17,713 nt of DNA from Treponema sp. (GTDB lineage Bacteria; Spirochaetota; Spirochaetia; Treponematales; Treponemataceae), in the NCBI GenBank assembly GCA_022510885.1, contig JAFLSP010000009.1, forward strand, positions 6,283-23,995, written 5' to 3'. The translations under genes and the position numbers were made by a program. The notes under the pieces were generated by a model, which made no database searches, was not told the DNA's origin, and was given only the letters and a program-made list of their open reading frames with translations. Of the stretch, positions 8,334-15,639 are shown in pieces (positions within the stretch are counted from its first letter, which is position 1; the number at the start of each line of letters is the position of its first letter).

Positions 8334-8362
8334 TTGAAAAATGCCGCCGATTTTATTACAGT
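8334..8362 (+). promoter_or_regulatory. Promoter of the 8369 lipoprotein gene, predicted leaderless
   Basis: TTGAAA (8334-8339) and TACAGT (8357-8362) are exactly 17 bases apart. Six bases (TGCGGT) separate the -10 box from the ATG at 8369, so the expected +1 is the A of that ATG. No Shine-Dalgarno is present. Confidence 0.6.
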
Positions 8363-8368
8363 TGCGGT

Positions 8369-9400
8369 ATGGCTTTCAAAATCCGTCATCTTATTGTCCT
8401 TGCCATCGCGTTGCTCGTCTGTGCGTGCCGAAACGGCCGCGAAGCCCAACAAGAACACTCGCAGCAACTGGTCGCATTGCTCGCGGATAAGACGCTGTCC
8501 GAGCAGTCGCGCTACGCCGTCATCAACCGCATTGCGCATATTCACTACGCCGAAAAAGACTACACGCGCATGATTCTCTTCCTGACCGACTGGGTGGAAA
8601 ACAACCCCGCCGACAAGTATGATTCCTACTGGCTGCTGATGGTCGCGCAGGCGTATCTTGAACAGGAAGCCGAGCCAATCGCCGAATACTACTTTGAGCG
8701 TATCCTCAAAAACTACCCCGACCTACTCGTGCAGGGAAAATCCATTCATCTTTCATGCCTGCAACAACTGATTAAAATTACCCGCACGCCCGCAAACCGC
8801 ATTGCGTATTATAACGAATTAGTCAGCCGCTTTCCGTCCGACGTGAACGCCACCGAAATGTACGTGCGGCTCGCGCAGGAATACGAAAAAGAGGGCGAAT
8901 GGAACCAAGTCCTGCGCTCTTACGCGCAGTTTTTGGAACAGCCCGACGCTTCTACCATTCAGATTGCAGGCATCCCCGACGCCTACACCACCGCACGCCA
9001 AATGGTCGATTTCGCCAAGTCGCCCAAGGACTGGACGTTTGAAAGCCTTGATGCGCTCGAAACTGCCGTCAAGAATGCCATCAACAACTACGATGCGCGC
9101 ACGCTTGACCGCTACCGCTCCAAAGTCAACTTCTTCGCCATGAGCTGGCGCGCGAACGAATCCGACGCAAACGCACTCGAATATTTTTCCATGCGCAACT
9201 TCATGCGCGGCAACCGCATTCGCTACGACGCAAAGCTGGACGATTCGTCCAACTCCAACGAAGCCTACCTCAAGACGCGGGGGTGGAGTCAGTACATCAG
9301 CGTGTGGTACCTCTACTTCCGCAAAGTCAACTTCCCCGTAGACCCCGACATCCACGGCCGCTGGGAATGGGCGGGCATTTACTACGGCGAAAAACTCTAG
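8369..9400 (+). CDS. TPR-like helical lipoprotein, function unknown
   Basis: The 343-residue product begins with a lipoprotein signal (KIRHLIVLAIALLVCAC), with Cys20 as the probable lipidation site. The mature part is helical and looks like degenerate tetratricopeptide repeats. Examples are YAVINRIAHIHYAEKDYTRM, YWLLMVAQAYLEQEAEPIAE and MYVRLAQEYEKEGEWNQVLR. The C-terminal third (about 230-343) is not repeat-like and is rich in aromatic residues (SQYISVWYLYFRKVNF; WEWAGIYYGEKL). It is the first of three plus-strand envelope genes, followed by a lytic transglycosylase and an OmpA-domain protein, so a scaffold role for a peptidoglycan-linked complex is a reasonable guess. No enzyme motif is seen. 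Confidence 0.8.
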   Translation: MAFKIRHLIVLAIALLVCACRNGREAQQEHSQQLVALLADKTLSEQSRYAVINRIAHIHYAEKDYTRMILFLTDWVENNPADKYDSYWLLMVAQAYLEQEAEPIAEYYFERILKNYPDLLVQGKSIHLSCLQQLIKITRTPANRIAYYNELVSRFPSDVNATEMYVRLAQEYEKEGEWNQVLRSYAQFLEQPDASTIQIAGIPDAYTTARQMVDFAKSPKDWTFESLDALETAVKNAINNYDARTLDRYRSKVNFFAMSWRANESDANALEYFSMRNFMRGNRIRYDAKLDDSSNSNEAYLKTRGWSQYISVWYLYFRKVNFPVDPDIHGRWEWAGIYYGEKL

Positions 9401-9466
9401 GCAAAAAACGCTTTTCCCAGCCCTTCTCGAAAGATTGCCGTCCTCAAAAAGCCCTGCCATTTTTCC

Positions 9467-9472
9467 GATACT
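9467..9472 (+). promoter_or_regulatory. Candidate -10 box for the lytic transglycosylase gene
   Basis: GATACT (9467-9472) ends six bases before the ATG at 9479, the same geometry as the other leaderless candidates. The following CACGGTATG resembles TGCGGTATG at the 8369 gene. A -35 box at the right distance is weak (TCAAAA, 9444-9449). No Shine-Dalgarno precedes the ATG. The rest of the 78-base gap holds nothing I can identify. Confidence 0.35.
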
Positions 9473-9478
9473 CACGGT

Positions 9479-10558
9479 ATGAGGATTCGTTTTCTCTTTC
9501 TCTGTACCATGATTTTCTCTATCCTTGCCGCAAGCGCGGAAAATCTGGTAGCGGCGACGAAACCTGTCGCAACTACACCAAAACCTGCCCCCATCACGCA
9601 CGTAGGGGGCATCGCCGTGCCGAATCAAGCGTATGCGCAGAGCATGATTCAGAAATACATCCGCGCCTACACCAACACAGAATTCGCAAAACAATCATTG
9701 GTGCAGATATTGGACGACGGCGAGCTGTACCGACTCTACATTCGGCAGGAATTGAAAAAGCGGCAGATGCCCGCCGCGCTCGAATATCTGCCCGTAGTGG
9801 AAAGCGAGTACAAAGCGCGCGCCACCTCACACAGCGGCGCGCGCGGTTTGTGGCAATTTATGGAAAACAGCATCGCGCCGTTCATGAAAAAGGACGAATG
9901 GATTGACGAGCGGCTCGACCCGTGGAAAAGCACTGATGCCGCGCTCAGCAAATTGCAGGACAATTATCGGATGTTCGGCGACTGGGCGATTGCGATTGCC
10001 GCCTACAACTGCGGCGCGGGCGCAATGCAGCGCATTCTCGCCCAGTCGCCGCAGAAATCCTTCTGGTATCTTGCGGAAAAAGGATTGTTGCGCGACCAGT
10101 CGGTGCAATACGTGCCTAAATTCCTCGCAATCAGCGAACTTTCCGAACACGGCGCAAAGTATGGCATCCAGCTTCCCGAAATCACCACGAGCACGCGCTT
10201 TGCTGAATTCGACTATGTGACAGTCAAAGGGCAAGTCTCCTTGGAGCGCATCGCCTCCGAACTGCGCCTCGACTACGACACGCTCTCGCAACTCAACCGC
10301 GCGCTCGTCAAGTCGTGCACGCCGCCCGCCACCGAATACGCCGTCCGCCTGCCCGCCGGCATGGAACGCGCCGCCACAGTCGCCCTGCACGCAATTGCCG
10401 TCTCGCACACGGTCGCAAAAGGCGAGACCTTGTTCGCCCTGTCGCGACTGTACGGTTGCTCGGTGGACGACATCTGCACGGCAAACGACATACGCCGAAA
10501 CGACGTGCTTGCAGTGGGGAAAGTTCTTTACATTCCCGCAAAATATGCCGAAACATAA
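9479..10558 (+). CDS. Secreted MltD-type lytic transglycosylase with LysM
   Basis: This enzyme family cuts the MurNAc-GlcNAc bond of peptidoglycan, leaving a 1,6-anhydro end. The 359-residue product has an N-terminal signal sequence (about 1-20, no lipobox). A family 1 transglycosylase domain (SLT, about 85-215) contains LPVVESEYKARATSHSGARG, with catalytic Glu108, then GLWQFM and AYNCGAG (175-181). A C-terminal LysM (about 309-354; SHTVAKGETLFALSRLYGCS) should bind glycan strands. The segment 248-292, with VSLERIASELRLDYDTLSQLN, looks like a worn earlier LysM copy. The order SLT-LysM matches MltD of E. coli, which is lipidated and longer. Neighbours are a lipoprotein and an OmpA-domain protein, both fitting wall remodelling. 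The gene symbol is withheld because several MltD-like paralogues are common. Confidence 0.9.
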   Translation: MRIRFLFLCTMIFSILAASAENLVAATKPVATTPKPAPITHVGGIAVPNQAYAQSMIQKYIRAYTNTEFAKQSLVQILDDGELYRLYIRQELKKRQMPAALEYLPVVESEYKARATSHSGARGLWQFMENSIAPFMKKDEWIDERLDPWKSTDAALSKLQDNYRMFGDWAIAIAAYNCGAGAMQRILAQSPQKSFWYLAEKGLLRDQSVQYVPKFLAISELSEHGAKYGIQLPEITTSTRFAEFDYVTVKGQVSLERIASELRLDYDTLSQLNRALVKSCTPPATEYAVRLPAGMERAATVALHAIAVSHTVAKGETLFALSRLYGCSVDDICTANDIRRNDVLAVGKVLYIPAKYAET

Positions 10559-10610
10559 ACGAATACGTCCGCACGTTTCTCGGCATCGCCCCGTGCAGTA
10601 TCAGTATATG

Positions 10611-10614
10611 GGAG
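10611..10614 (+). promoter_or_regulatory. Ribosome-binding site deciding the OmpA-domain start
   Basis: GGAG lies 10 bases before the ATG at 10625. A nearer upstream ATG at 10608 is out of frame. Possible -10 boxes overlap just upstream (TATCAG at 10599; TATATG at 10605), but no good -35 is seen, so the gene may be co-transcribed from upstream. Confidence 0.45.
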
Positions 10615-10624
10615 TTTTCCTCTG

Positions 10625-11968
10625 ATGAAACTGGCTCATGCAAAAAAGACAATCGCCCACGCGCTCGCCCTTTCGGCGCTCATGACGGCCGCCGCCGCCC
10701 CGACGACGATTGCGTCAGAAAGCAGCATCGACTGGACGAAAGGCACGTTCTCGTCAGCAGTGACGCTCGACATGGAGAAAGCGGGGATAAAAATGCCGTC
10801 GGGAAAGAACGCCGCCGTCACCCGCATCGAGACGGAATTGCCTGCGCTCATCAAAGACCCGTTGCTGTCGCTGTACGTCAACTCCTGGCAGCAGCTGGGC
10901 GACCTGGTACTCTCCGACTACATCGAACTTGAGCAAGTCACCGACATCATTGACGCGGGAAAGCGCACGCCGGGCGTGTTCACGGACGGCGGGTCACTTC
11001 TGCGCGCCAACCACACGATTCAGCTCACCGCGATTTCCGACCCGCTGATTCGCCACCACTACCCCTATAAAAACGCCAAACCGATTGAGGACGTAGCGAG
11101 CCGCGCCTACAGCGGTATCATCATCGACGCGCGCGGGACGCTGCCCGTGCAGGGCGAATTCATCTCGGACGACGTGTACCCGTGCTTCTTCCCGCAGGTG
11201 TGGGACGACCGCATGAACCTGATTTATGAGCGCAACATGGGCGACCCCGACCTTGAGCGCGAGCAGCAGATGGTGCTTTATCACTGGTCAGACAACGAAA
11301 GCCTCTACCAGGACCGCATCGGCACCGACCCCTTGCACATCCACGCGCGCAAAGTCTACGGCAGGTTCCGCACCGACCCCGTCATCTCGCGCAACGACGC
11401 ACTCAAAATCCTCGCCGTCCCTGAAAACCTTGAGCTGCTGCGGCAGGGAAAAGTCGTCATTCTGCTCGACAAGGACAAACTGATTCACCCGGTCGCCGTG
11501 CCGCTCAGGGATGAGGCATACTACACCGTCTACCGCGAGGTGAAGCAGCGTTTCTCCAACAACGAGGATGACCCCATTATCATCGATTCCGTCGCCGGAC
11601 TGCAATTCCTGTATGATTTGAAATTCGTCGCCGACAGCGCGGAACTGCTGCAAAGCGAACTGCCCAAACTGCAACGGCTCGCGGAGGAACTCAAGCGCGT
11701 GAACGCCGACGATGCCTACACGATTCTGGTGGAAGGACATACCGCCGACGTGAACAAGCCCGAAGGACAGATGCAACTTTCAATAGAACGTTCGCAGACG
11801 ATTATCAACGTGCTCGTGCAGAACGGCCTGCCGCGCTCGATTTTCTCATTCCGCGGATACGGCGGCACCGAGCCGATTGCCCCGAACGACACGCCCGAAG
11901 GCAGGGCACTCAACCGCCGCGTCGTTATCACCGCGCGCCCCAAGGCGACCTACATTCAGCGGCAGTAA
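10625..11968 (+). CDS. OmpA-domain periplasmic protein, Tp0624-like
   Basis: The 447-residue product has a signal sequence (about 1-30) and a large N-terminal part of mixed character. Its C-terminal OmpA/Pal-type peptidoglycan-binding domain spans about 330-437. The OmpA domain shows ILVEGHTAD (367-375), LSIERSQTIINVLVQNGL (385-402), FRGYGGTEPIAPNDT (409-423) and the closing NRRVVI (430-435). The Asp of HTAD and the Arg of LSxxR, which normally clamp the wall peptide, are present, but the usual Asn three residues before LS is Gln. The central YSGIIIDARG...ISRNDALKIL pattern (162-262) recalls the fold of LPP20/FlgT-type proteins. Overall plan resembles T. pallidum Tp0624, from memory. It has no beta-barrel and probably links wall to envelope proteins. 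Confidence 0.88.
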   Translation: MKLAHAKKTIAHALALSALMTAAAAPTTIASESSIDWTKGTFSSAVTLDMEKAGIKMPSGKNAAVTRIETELPALIKDPLLSLYVNSWQQLGDLVLSDYIELEQVTDIIDAGKRTPGVFTDGGSLLRANHTIQLTAISDPLIRHHYPYKNAKPIEDVASRAYSGIIIDARGTLPVQGEFISDDVYPCFFPQVWDDRMNLIYERNMGDPDLEREQQMVLYHWSDNESLYQDRIGTDPLHIHARKVYGRFRTDPVISRNDALKILAVPENLELLRQGKVVILLDKDKLIHPVAVPLRDEAYYTVYREVKQRFSNNEDDPIIIDSVAGLQFLYDLKFVADSAELLQSELPKLQRLAEELKRVNADDAYTILVEGHTADVNKPEGQMQLSIERSQTIINVLVQNGLPRSIFSFRGYGGTEPIAPNDTPEGRALNRRVVITARPKATYIQRQ

Positions 11969-12592
11969 TCACCCGAGCATTTTCGCAAGCAAGCATACGC
12001 CCTCAACCATCGCCTCGTGCTCGTGCGGGGCGATGCGCGCGGCAAGCGTCTCGGGCGTGTCGTCGGCAAGCACCGGCACTTTCTTCTGCACGAGGATTCT
12101 CCCCGTGTCGCAGCCCTCGTCCACCAAGTGAACCGTGCAGCCGCTTTCCGCCTCGTGCGCGGCAAGCACCGCCTCATGCACGAAATGCCCCCACATGCCC
12201 ACGCCGCCGAATTTCGGCAACAGCGCGGGGTGCAGATTGACGATACGCCCGCCGTACTCACTGATAATCCTGCCCGCAAGCACGGTGAGCCAGCCCGCAA
12301 GCACGATGGCATCCGCGCCGGCCTCTTTTGCGGCGGCAAGCGCCGCGTCGGAAACGGCAACGCGCTTTTCGTCCTTGTCCGCAGCCCGCGCCCGCTCCGC
12401 GCCGAGCACGGCAACCGGCGAGACAACCCGCGTCGCAATGCCTGCGTTCCGCGCGCGCTCAAGCGCGAACGCCTTTTTGGTGTCCGCAACCACCACGCAG
12501 ATATGGTAGGGGCAGTCCGTATGCGCCTTCTCGTAGTCAATCAGTGCCTGTAGGTTCGTGCCGCCCCCGCTGACAAAGACCGCTATGTTCAT
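11969..12592 (-). CDS. purN: Phosphoribosylglycinamide formyltransferase
   Basis: PurN moves a formyl group from 10-formyl-THF to GAR, step 3 of IMP synthesis. The 207-residue product opens with AVFVSGGGTNLQAL (4-17), the phosphate-binding loop. It contains the catalytic pair in IVNLHPALLPKFGG (Asn119, His121) and the catalytic Asp in EGCDTGRIL (Asp162). GMWGHFVHEA (132-141) is the usual substrate segment. A short insertion near 62-80 is Ala and Arg rich. The ATG shares one base with the purM stop (TGATG), with GGAGGA just upstream, so the two are coupled. It is the last gene of the operon, and its stop touches the stop of the convergent OmpA-domain gene. Confidence 0.95.
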   Translation of the reverse strand: MNIAVFVSGGGTNLQALIDYEKAHTDCPYHICVVVADTKKAFALERARNAGIATRVVSPVAVLGAERARAADKDEKRVAVSDAALAAAKEAGADAIVLAGWLTVLAGRIISEYGGRIVNLHPALLPKFGGVGMWGHFVHEAVLAAHEAESGCTVHLVDEGCDTGRILVQKKVPVLADDTPETLAARIAPHEHEAMVEGVCLLAKMLG

Positions 12593-13698
12593 CAGTCCTC
12601 CAAGCGGGTCGCCTCGCGGCTGCCCTTGAGGTCGCTTCCCAAGTCCCTGTCGCTCTCGTCCACGTAGCCGATTTTATAGGCTTTCAGGTCGGGGATACCC
12701 AGCGCACGGTGCACGTCCGTGGCGAAAGAGGACGCGCGCGCGTTGAAGTGCGCCACAATCGCGTCGGCCTTGTCCCGCGCCACGGCAAGCACGAAACCGA
12801 TTCCCATGTTGAACGTCGCGTACACGTTGTCCGCGCCGCGCCGCACCAGCTCGTCAAAAATCGGCGGCACGTCCCAGCTGCCTTTCTTGATGACAGAAAC
12901 CAACTGCGGCGCGCCCGCCGCGCGCTTGGGATACATCCGCGGCACGTTCTCGTAGAATCCGCCGCCCGTGATATGCACCATGCCGTGAATCGCCGTGCCG
13001 AAGGTCTTGAGCGCGTCCATGACGGGGCGCACGTAAATGCGCGTAGGGGTCAGCAGCACGTCGCCCATCGTCTTGCCGCCGAACGGCTCGTCAAAATCCG
13101 TGACGAGCCTGCGGATGAGCGAGTAGCCGTTCGAATGCGGCCCGGTGGAGGACAGCCCGACAAGCACGTCGCCTTTTGCAATACGCGCGCCCGTAATCAT
13201 CTCGTCGCGCTCGCCGATTCCCACGCCGAAGCCCGCCAAATCGTACTTGCCTTTGTCGTAGAAGCCCGGCATCTCCGCCGTCTCGCCGCCGAGGAGCGCG
13301 CAGCCCGCGTCCACGCAGCCGTCCGCCACGCCCTTGACCAGCTGCCCCGCGACCTCCGCGTCCAGCTCGCCGCAGGCGACGTAATCGAGGAAGAAGAGCG
13401 TCTGCACGCCCGAGCACAGGATGTCGTTCACGCTCATCGCCACGCAGTCAATGCCCACCGTGTCGTATTTTTTGAGCCGGAACGCGATGTCGAGTTTCGT
13501 ACCCACGCCGTCCGTGCCGCTGACCATGACGGGATGGCGGATGCCCTCCGGCACGGCGAACATGCCGTTGAAGCTGCCAAGCTCCGTGAGCAGGCCCGGA
13601 ATCGCCGTCCGCTTTGCGTGCGCCTTGTATGCGTTGACCGCCTGGTAGCCTTCCTCAACGTCAACGCCGGAATCCTTGTAATCGATTTTCTGTGCCAT
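12592..13698 (-). CDS. purM: Phosphoribosylformylglycinamidine cyclo-ligase (AIR synthetase)
   Basis: PurM closes the imidazole ring, turning FGAM into AIR with ATP (step 5). The 368-residue product shows the family motifs in order: SGTDGVGTKLDIAF (60-73), GIDCVAMSVNDILCSG (82-97), LLGGETAEMPGFY (135-147) and SSTGPHSNGYSLIR (183-196). HITGGGFYENVPRM follows in the C-terminal half, and FNMGIGF near the end. Length is slightly above the E. coli enzyme (345), owing mainly to a C-terminal extension. The AGGAGG ribosome site overlaps the TAG stop of purF, so it is read just as purF translation ends. Confidence 0.96.
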   Translation of the reverse strand: MAQKIDYKDSGVDVEEGYQAVNAYKAHAKRTAIPGLLTELGSFNGMFAVPEGIRHPVMVSGTDGVGTKLDIAFRLKKYDTVGIDCVAMSVNDILCSGVQTLFFLDYVACGELDAEVAGQLVKGVADGCVDAGCALLGGETAEMPGFYDKGKYDLAGFGVGIGERDEMITGARIAKGDVLVGLSSTGPHSNGYSLIRRLVTDFDEPFGGKTMGDVLLTPTRIYVRPVMDALKTFGTAIHGMVHITGGGFYENVPRMYPKRAAGAPQLVSVIKKGSWDVPPIFDELVRRGADNVYATFNMGIGFVLAVARDKADAIVAHFNARASSFATDVHRALGIPDLKAYKIGYVDESDRDLGSDLKGSREATRLED

Positions 13699-13707
13699 GC
13701 TTGCCTC

Positions 13708-15132
13708 CTATCGCCTCGTGTTCGTGTCCTTGCTCGGCACGCTTATCGGATATTCGCCCGTGAAGCAGCCCCGGCAGAAGCCGTCCGCGGCGGGATTGCA
13801 CTGCCGGCAGGCCGCAATCAGCCCTTCCCCGCTCAAAAAGGCAAGGCTGTCCGCACCAATCGCGGCGCAGATTTCCGCCGCGTCATGGTTCGCGCTGATG
13901 AGCTCGCCGCGCGTGGGCGTGTTGATGCCGAAGTAGCACGGGAATTTGACCGGCGGGCTTGAGATGCGGAAATGCACCTCGGTCGCGCCCGCCCGCCGCA
14001 GAATCTGCACCAGGCGGCGGCTCGTCGTGCCGCGCACGATGGAATCGTCAATCACAATCACGCGCTTTCCGCGCACGTCGCACGGCACGGCGTTCAGCTT
14101 GACGAAGACCATGTTCTCGCGCGCCTCCTGCGTGGGCGCGATGAAAGTGCGCCCGATGTACTTGTTCTTCACGATGCCCATCGCGTAGGGAACGCCGCTC
14201 GCCTTGGAGTAGCCCAGCGCCGCGCCCAGGCCGCTGTCGGGAACGCCGATAACCACGTCGGCGGGAACGGCACTCTCCCGCGCCAGCTGCATGCCCATGT
14301 TCATGCGCGCCTCGGTCACGGAAATGCCGTCAAGCACGCTGTCGGGACGCGAAAAGTAGACGTACTCGAACACGCAGGTGCGCTTGCTCGTGCGCTCGCC
14401 GAACTCAAAGCTCAGCACGCCGTCGTCGCTGATGATGACGATTTCGCCGGGATTGATGTCGCGCACGAAGGAGCCGTTCACTGCGTCAATCGCGCAGGAC
14501 TCGCTCGCCAAAATCCAGCCGCCGTCCGTCCGCCCGAGGCACAGCGGACGGATGCCGTTGGGGTCGCGCGCCCCAATCAGCGAGTGCTCCGTCATCACGG
14601 CGAGCGCGAAACTGCCTTTTATCATCTGAATCGTGTCGGTCAGCGCGCGCTCAAGGCCTTTCTTGTACGACTTCGCAATCAGCTTGACGATGACCTCCGT
14701 GTCGCTCGTGGACTGGAACGTGCAGCCCGTCTCCTCAAGCATCTCGCGCAGCTGGTCATAGTTCACGAGCTGCCCGTTGTGCGCCACCGCAATCGTGCCG
14801 AGCCGCGAGCCCTGCACCATCGGCTGCGCGTTCTCAATCGTGCAGCTGCCGGCGGTGGCGTAGCGCACATGCCCGAGCGCAATCCGCCCCTGCAAATCGG
14901 CAAGGTGCTGCGGCTGGAATGCCTCCGCAACCGCGCCCATCGCCCGGTGCACACGTATCGTCCCGCCGTCGCTCACGGCGATGCCCGCGCTGTCCTGCCC
15001 GCGGTGCTGCAAGGCATACAGACCGTAGTAGGCTTTCTGCGCCGCGCTGAGCCCGTCAGCCGTCCGCGCGTCCTGCCCCGCCTGAAAGATGCCGAACACG
15101 CCGCACTCGTCGCGCCGTTTGCCGTCCGTCAT
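13708..15132 (-). CDS. purF: Amidophosphoribosyltransferase, Fe-S type
   Basis: PurF makes phosphoribosylamine from PRPP and glutamine, the committed step of purine synthesis. The 474-residue product is of the B. subtilis type. A nine-residue propeptide precedes the N-terminal nucleophile Cys10 in DECGVFGIF, so it must be clipped to be active. The glutaminase domain shows LQHRGQDSAG (41-50), RYATAG and HNGQLVNY. The PRPP loop is VIVIDDSIVRGTT (358-370). Four cysteines at 253, 399, 453 and 456 (TCVFEY, FPCYFG, FCRGC) match the 4Fe-4S ligands of the Bacillus enzyme. The frame is open far upstream into purE, but the ATG at 15132 gives the proper propeptide and an ATGA overlap with purE. Confidence 0.96.
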   Translation of the reverse strand: MTDGKRRDECGVFGIFQAGQDARTADGLSAAQKAYYGLYALQHRGQDSAGIAVSDGGTIRVHRAMGAVAEAFQPQHLADLQGRIALGHVRYATAGSCTIENAQPMVQGSRLGTIAVAHNGQLVNYDQLREMLEETGCTFQSTSDTEVIVKLIAKSYKKGLERALTDTIQMIKGSFALAVMTEHSLIGARDPNGIRPLCLGRTDGGWILASESCAIDAVNGSFVRDINPGEIVIISDDGVLSFEFGERTSKRTCVFEYVYFSRPDSVLDGISVTEARMNMGMQLARESAVPADVVIGVPDSGLGAALGYSKASGVPYAMGIVKNKYIGRTFIAPTQEARENMVFVKLNAVPCDVRGKRVIVIDDSIVRGTTSRRLVQILRRAGATEVHFRISSPPVKFPCYFGINTPTRGELISANHDAAEICAAIGADSLAFLSGEGLIAACRQCNPAADGFCRGCFTGEYPISVPSKDTNTRR

Positions 15133-15629
15133 AAATCTACGCCACGCCCGCCGTTCTGCTCCGCGTCGTCGGCGAGTTTTTTGCGGAACGCCACGAGTTT
15201 CTGCCTGATGTCGGGATATTTGACCGCAAGGATATGCAGCGCGAGGTAGGCGGCATTCTTCGCGTTGCCGATTCCCACCGTCGCCACGGGAATCTGCGGC
15301 GGCATCTGTACAATGGAAAGCAACGAGTCCAAGCCCGCAAGCCCGTTGCTCTTGCCCGGGGAGACGCACTCCAGCGGCACGCCGATGACAGGCAGCACCG
15401 TCTGCCCCGCAATCACGCCGGGAAGCGCCGCCGCAAGCCCCGCGCCCGCGATAATCACCTCGCAGCCGTCCGCCTCCACCTGCGCCACCGTCCTGGCAAG
15501 CAGCGCGCCCGCCCGGTGCGCCGAAATGATATACGCCTTGTAGTCCACGCCGAATTCGCGCAGCACGTCGGCGGCCTTTTTCATCGTCTCGCGGTCAGAA
15601 CCCGACCCGAAAAAAATTGCGACTTTCAT
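15129..15629 (-). CDS. purE: PurE, AIR carboxylation (class I-like)
   Basis: PurE acts at step 6. Class I enzymes shift the carboxyl of N5-CAIR to C4, while class II enzymes carboxylate AIR directly with CO2. The 166-residue product shows FFGSGSDRETM (6-16), YIISAHRAG (33-41), IIAGAGLAAALPG (59-71), PVIGVP (80-85), LDSLLSIVQMP (100-110) and PVATVGIGNAKNAA (114-127). The LDSLLSIVQMP block is typical of class I. The usual SAHRTP and GAAHLPG are here SAHRAG and LAAALPG, so a conserved His is Ala. The ATG lies 10 bases after the glyA stop, with GAGGCGGGG as ribosome site. No purK is in the window. Confidence 0.92.
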   Translation of the reverse strand: MKVAIFFGSGSDRETMKKAADVLREFGVDYKAYIISAHRAGALLARTVAQVEADGCEVIIAGAGLAAALPGVIAGQTVLPVIGVPLECVSPGKSNGLAGLDSLLSIVQMPPQIPVATVGIGNAKNAAYLALHILAVKYPDIRQKLVAFRKKLADDAEQNGGRGVDL

Positions 15630-15639
15630 ACGCCCCGCC

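Noticed and set aside
10549..10586. Inverted repeat GCCGAAAC / GTTTCTCGGC between the transglycosylase and OmpA-domain genes
   Set aside because: The stem has a bulge and a loop of about 20 bases, with no T run on either side.
13972..15249. A 425-codon open frame on the plus strand opposite purF
   Set aside because: It mirrors the conserved purF frame, is rich in Arg, Ala and His with no domain, and reflects GC-rich third positions. Similar long antisense frames opposite purM and glyA (12709-13962, 15694-17034) were left out for the same reason.
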